Part shown: positions 59,401 through 64,000 of the stretch, in pieces | How the letters are laid out: each line of letters begins with the position of its first letter | Numbering within the stretch: position 1 is the stretch's first letter | Assembly (NCBI RefSeq): GCF_020921035.1 | Contig: NC_063155.1 | Span: forward strand, 29,939,294-30,003,293 | Reading direction: 5' to 3' | Length of the DNA stretch: 64,000 nt | From: Rhodamnia argentea | Lineage: Eukaryota; Streptophyta; Magnoliopsida; Myrtales; Myrtaceae | The notes under the pieces: generated by a model | What the model was told of the DNA's origin: nothing | The model's input: the letters and a program-made list of their open reading frames with translations, nothing else | The model's database searches: none | Translations under genes and position numbers: made by a program

Positions 59401-62074
59401 AAGCCTCTAAAACAAGTAGACAATAGAAAGTACATATTAGCAAAGTGTCTCATGCATTATGATCATTCCAGAGATATAAAAATCATTTATAGTGAATGGG
59501 TGTGCAAAAGAGGAAATAATGAGAGAAAATATCCAGGCAACTAGCCTGAGGATCCAAGAAATAAAGTTGCACAAGATAGCTACCTGCTCAATCTTTGACT
59601 GAAAGTTCTCAAAACTGCTGGCTGCCTTCCCAAACCATAAACCACCTCCCCACTCGTCTCCTGAGCAATTTGCCGGATATATCGAAGAGCCTTGACAGAA
59701 ATTAATAATGTATTAATGGCCATCTAACATTCTTAATCCACAATTCGCCACCACCATGCCTCTACCAAATCATTCCAAAACCATAAACTCCATTCATAAT
59801 TAAGTGGGTGACATCTGTTAACAGACAGTACTTACCGCAATAGTAATTCTCTGGGCCACAACTTTGGATGATTCGTAAAGCGGTCGAAGAACCTCAGGAA
59901 CACTCCAAGCCTGCAATTAGATGCTAAAATAAAATTTTCTTTCTTGAGAAGAATGGCGAAAGTCCTTGTTGAGAAACTACCGACCTCGAGATTGAGGTGG
60001 TCAACAATGTGAATGATTGATCCTCCACCCTCACATGGGCGAATCAAATAGCCACTAGGAAGCATTTCACCTCTCACAAATTGAGGTGCTGCAGCTGGGT
60101 TAGGGCCAGCACCAGATCCGGACAGAGATCTCTCACATACCTTGGAACAAGAATAGAAAGGGAATAAGAAGATTACGAAATAAACCCAACCAGAACAAAG
60201 AAACAAAGCAGCAAGCAGGCGATGTTTACCACAAGACTGCCATTTTCTAGAGTCATGGTATATCTGAGAGTCCATAAATCTCGTGCAGGAGCCAGAGTAG
60301 TTGGAGCATAAATCTGATGCAGTTTCACATACAACAAATCGTCATTACAGCCAGGAAAAATCAGAAAACCCTGCCATAATGAACTAAATGCACATGCCAG
60401 ATTTTTCACCTGAGTGTAAACAAGTTCGATGGTCCCACCATTTCCAGCAGGAAACATGGTGAAGACTTCAAGGCTCCGACAGTCCCGGAACCACGAAGGA
60501 CGATCCTTGAGAATCTCGACAATCTGCCGAAATTTAACGAGATTTGAGATCGAATTAATGAAAATCTAGCCACTCTGTTCTTTCTTAACATACCTAACAA
60601 AACCTAAAAGTTCTCCTGATGCAATGCATGGCTTACCTTGGTTGGTTCTAAACTAACAAGACCACAGGCTCGAGCAGCCACTCCACTGCAACTTTGTGAA
60701 ATGGCGAAGATTCCAACCGAATCCGGACCAGGCTGAAACAACAATCAACAGATCGTATTAAATATGCTTAGAGTTATGGATACATCCCTACACGAAACAA
60801 CAGAGAGCAAAGGCGAAAGGAAATCAAGCTTTCTGATAGGTAACGGCCACCTTCATCCCAGGCATTTGAACCCAATCGACAGCAGTTCCTGTAGCCTTGG
60901 AGAGGAACTCCGCCAATGTCTCCTCTGCAATGGAGAGGAGCCTGTCAAGAAAATATAACAAATTTTAGGTCCCAAACACATATCAGAGATATAGAAATGA
61001 GCCATGTCCACTATTCGTTGGGATTACCCAGCAGGGTTATTTGCATCTCTGAGAGAGTGCTGAGGAGTGGTAACGACAGAGTCGCAGCTTGCATCGGTGG
61101 TAGTAGCCGATGTCTGCAAATAAATCCAGACACATAATTTCAAATTGTGAAAAGGAAAAAATAAAGTAGTCTATTCAGCAAGGAAAGAAGCAAATCAAAC
61201 CAAAATGCGTGTCCCAAGACCAAAACATATCACTCTAGCTACATTTATAACTCGAAGGGAGAAAAAGAATAGCACTCTTCACGATCATACAATAGTTAGC
61301 AAGGGCTGGGCAAAACTGAACGCAAAACTCTCGAGATTTGATTCCAATTCAAGCGTCTTTTTTTCAGAGAGATCGTTTAATACGGATAATTATCTCTAGT
61401 GCAAGCTAATTTTAGTGTCAAGATCTCGTTTCCCGAACTTACACAGTAATCTTCGATCAAAGAAAGAGATTAACTACAAAGAAGACCAAGTACACAGGAA
61501 ACAGGAAGCAGTAGGAACATACAGTATGGAGTTGCTGACGCATGTAGCCATTTTCGCATACCAATTGCGAAACCTGCTTCTGCAGCCGATCATTCTCCTC
61601 CATCAAGAGCTTGTTCATGGCCGACAGTTTCCTATTCACTGTCTGGAGTCTTGAGGCCTCTTTTCTCTGCTTCTCACGACACCTGCATAGGCCAAACAAC
61701 AACCTCTATCGCAAAATTACCAAGGAAAACACGTTTGGGCTACGAACATACATCACAGGGCGTACGAGACAGTTACTTTGCACAACCCAAAAGACTAAGT
61801 TTGAATGAACTTTCTTTATTACGCATAAGCTCGTGCCTTACCTGCGATTCTGAAACCAGACTTTGATCTGCTTAGGCTCGATGTTGGACAAAATGGGGCA
61901 CTCCCGAATCAGCTGTTGTCTGCGCAAAGAGGTGGGCTTAGGGCATTCTGCATAGACCCTCTCGAGAGCTTCCACTTGCTCTGCTGTGTACCTCACGTAC
62001 TTGCCCGAGTCGGTCAAGTGCCTGTTGATGCTTCCACTGCTGCTCTCTCTGTGAGGCACCATCGTCATCGCCAT
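56481..62074 (-). CDS. REV: Class III HD-ZIP transcription factor, REVOLUTA type, 18 exons
   Basis: Predicted 843-residue regulator of adaxial organ identity, vascular and meristem development (Arabidopsis REV has 842). Exons in gene order: 62074-61842, 61682-61523, 61113-61028, 60941-60851, 60732-60637, 60523-60410, 60313-60230, 60140-59985, 59910-59836, 59690-59584, 59406-59223, 58696-58508, 58213-58133, 57918-57784, 57647-57313, 57072-56967, 56865-56716, 56630-56481. The homeodomain is at about 22-85 (KYVRYTAEQVEALERVYAEC, IKVWFQNRRCRE). A leucine zipper follows at about 88-128 (LSAMNKLLMEENDRLQKQVS). A START domain spans about 150-380 and a MEKHLA domain the last ~150 residues, ending CLAFSFVNWSFV. 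The N-terminus and C-terminus resemble REV rather than PHB/PHV or HB8/HB15. A miR165/166 site lies in the START region. Intron 15 begins with GC (57312-57311). Confidence 0.97.
60723..60861 (-). promoter_or_regulatory. miR165/166 target site split by intron 4 of REV
   Basis: The spliced message reads CTGGGATGAAG (60861-60851) joined to CCTGGTCCGG (60732-60723), encoding the conserved PGMKPGPD of the START domain. Intron 4 (60850-60733) separates the halves. Against miR166 the 21-base site has two mismatches at the miRNA 3' end and two G:U pairs; the rest pairs perfectly, as in other HD-ZIP III genes. The unspliced transcript and the genomic DNA therefore lack a continuous site. Confidence 0.95.
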
Positions 62075-63100
62075 TTCTTTCTCCTTCGACCAAATCCAAG
62101 CTTGAAGAAGCTCTCTATATTGGAGTGAAGTTAAAGACTTTTCCGTTGAAGCTGTCTTCTGAAAGCCCGTCCCTTTGTCAAAGAAAGCTTGTTGGACTGT
62201 TCTTCTACTGAATTTTGTGTTTTTTTTCTTTTTGTGGAGGGGGTTGGTCTTATGTAAAAGCTTGTGGAAGAAGAGTTCTAAAGAGAGAGAACCAAGACAT
62301 GGGTTTGAGCAGGAGAGAGTCTTTGGCGGTGTTCAGACAACACAAACGCTTGTGTTGCTTCTTCTTCTTGTTTCTCTCTCTTTTCGTTTTTCTATAGACA
62401 GCCGTTACGGGCAGATAGAGCTGCAAAAACCCACTGTCCCCCTTGAAAGAATTTTTGCTGTAAATGGCCAAAAGATCTAAAGACCTTTCTCCATCTTTCT
62501 TCTTGAACTCGCAAAACTCCGCTCTCTTTTCCAAGACAAGCAAGCAAAACCAGCTAAGAAATTAACCAGCCAAAAAACCCCCAGGGCCAGCTGCTTCACA
62601 TCTAAAAGAAGAAAGGAAGGATGACAGCAGATGGGGAAAAGGAAAAAAAGAAAAAAGAGAAACAGAAAAACTAAGCCAGGTTATTACTAAAAGATCTCTC
62701 CTTGTAATTCTAAAAACAACGTAGAGAAGAAGAAAGCGAGGCTCTCGTTCGGGAGAAAGAGCCCGGCAGTCAAAGCAGCTAAGGAAGAGAGGATGGCAAT
62801 GACATGCAAGGCGAGGAACACGCAGAAGAAGAACCGAGAACCCTAATCATGACTCGAGAGTCAAGAAGACAAAAGAAACGAGAGATTGTGCGAAAATTCA
62901 GGGATTTTGAATGGGATGGTCCAGATGAACAAACAGAGAGAGAGAGAGAGAGAGCTGAAACAGTGAGTTGGGTCTAGGAGGAGAGGAGGAGGGAGAGAGA
63001 GAGTGAGCTTGTGCGTTTGTGTCATTACAGAAGAGAGAGAGAGAGAGAGAGAAGGAAAAAGGCGAGAAAGAAACATAAGATCATTTCCGCGCAAAACGAC
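62075..63100 (-). promoter_or_regulatory. 5' leader and proximal promoter of REV, with GA/CT tracts
   Basis: No coding exon of the family precedes the ATG at 62074. The ~1 kb upstream is rich in CT on the gene strand, with clean GA runs on the plus strand at about 62936-62955 and 63027-63052. HD-ZIP III genes have long leaders, so part of this is probably transcribed; where transcription starts cannot be seen. Short upstream reading frames exist but are not distinctive. Confidence 0.5.
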
Positions 63101-64000
63101 AAGAGAGTCAAGTCAGGCACTGAGGTTTTCTTTATTGCTCGGAAGGGAGGGGGTGGAGTATGCAATTACGATTGAGCCCATCAACTTTTGCTGAAATGAC
63201 ATCTCTGGCCCCACTGCCCCCCCTCTCCCCTCCGTCCTCAGTCCTATCGGCCTAACTTTTTACCTTCTCCACAGCCTACACACTACGGTCTACAGAAACT
63301 CCCCCCAACACACCAGTATTTCCGATTTCTTTACTTTTTTTGGTGATTTAATATATATATATATATATATTTTTTTTATTTTTATTTTTAATATCGCATG
63401 AACATTTAAATATAAAAAAAAATATATCTTCAACATATACAAAAATATTTACGCATAAATCGAATGAACAATACAAACACTTTTTATTAGCTTATTATTT
63501 CATATGGAAACGGTCATTTTCCGGTTTAATTAACGAGAAAAATGGTATCGCAACTCACCCAAAACTTAGTTACAGCAATTTATCTCGATTAGCTTGAACC
63601 TATGGCATAAATCAAAATGAACGGAGCCATTTAGTCAAAATAAAAATAAAAAATTGCGCAACCGAAGTTCACTTCTCTTTATTCCTCGTACCTATCTTAT
63701 TCTTTTTGTTTTGCGGAAAATAATCGTAGCAAATGATTTAAAAAGAAAAGAAAAGGAGGGATAGGCTAAGAATCTATGTCGTGCCGTGAACCAACTGACC
63801 GACCATCATCAAGACATGGCTTTTGAGGATTAAACATGTCGATAATAAACCGAATGAGGAGAATATTCTTCTTAAAAAGAAGGGGGGGAAATAGTAAAAA
63901 AAGCAAACATAGGAATAAGAAAAAGGATGGCAGTCTCGAGATTCTCCGAGCACAAGCAAAGGACGGCTTATAGAAAAACTCTGTGGGAGGGGACCAAATT
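63101..64000. other. AT-rich upstream DNA, no gene
   Basis: No gene seen. It contains an (AT)n tract at about 63351-63370 followed by T-rich DNA, and otherwise plain AT-rich sequence to the window end. It could belong to the distal REV promoter. Confidence 0.45.

Overview
The window is nuclear DNA of a flowering plant, most likely a woody core eudicot. The protein families are plant-specific, the genes carry many short AT-rich introns with GT-AG (occasionally GC-AG) boundaries, and the coding regions contain a miR166-type target site. A plastid ycf2 fragment and small plant-type transposons lie between genes. I cannot name the species from sequence alone; a Myrtales tree such as Eucalyptus would fit but is only a guess. 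I assembled gene models by hand from homology and splice signals. In six of the seven intact models the exon lengths sum to a whole number of codons and the introns keep frame; the seventh, the PPR gene, is intronless.

Left part (1-33 kb), plus strand. A 21-exon EDR2-like gene (PH, START and DUF1336 domains; 1587-8684) is followed by a cluster of tyrosylprotein sulfotransferase (TPST) genes. Copy 1 (10528-15810) is a clear pseudogene. Copies 2 (20994-25680) and 3 (27823-32588) are intact 12-exon genes of 495 and 492 residues. The cluster grew by duplication of an ~8-9 kb unit: 8873-16870 matches 18827-27720. An unrelated ~2 kb block between the units holds an old ycf2 fragment. A SINE with perfect 15-bp target-site duplications sits in the second unit, and the matching place in the first unit is empty.

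Middle part (33-50 kb). A short three-exon GATA zinc-finger gene (plus, 33928-35505) faces an intronless 640-residue PLS-class PPR gene (minus, 36043-37965). About 3.4 kb of repeat-rich DNA follows, including a terminal-inverted-repeat element. Then comes a 19-exon SAPS-domain gene, a PP6/SIT4 phosphatase regulatory subunit (minus, 41347-50241), which carries a 189-bp tandem duplication covering most of its second exon.

Right part (50-64 kb). About 6 kb of gene-free DNA holds an LTR-like tandem repeat and a second inverted-repeat element. After it comes a complete 18-exon class III HD-ZIP gene of the REVOLUTA type (minus, 56481-62074; 843 residues). Its miR165/166 site is split across an intron. 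GA/CT-rich leader and promoter DNA lies upstream.

The genes do not form a pathway; they are ordinary neighbours in a plant chromosome. The notable content is structural: birth and death of TPST copies, datable insertions, two GC-AG introns, and several very small (about 20-32 bp) poly(A) insertions flanked by direct repeats. I found no operon-like or previously unknown multi-gene system.
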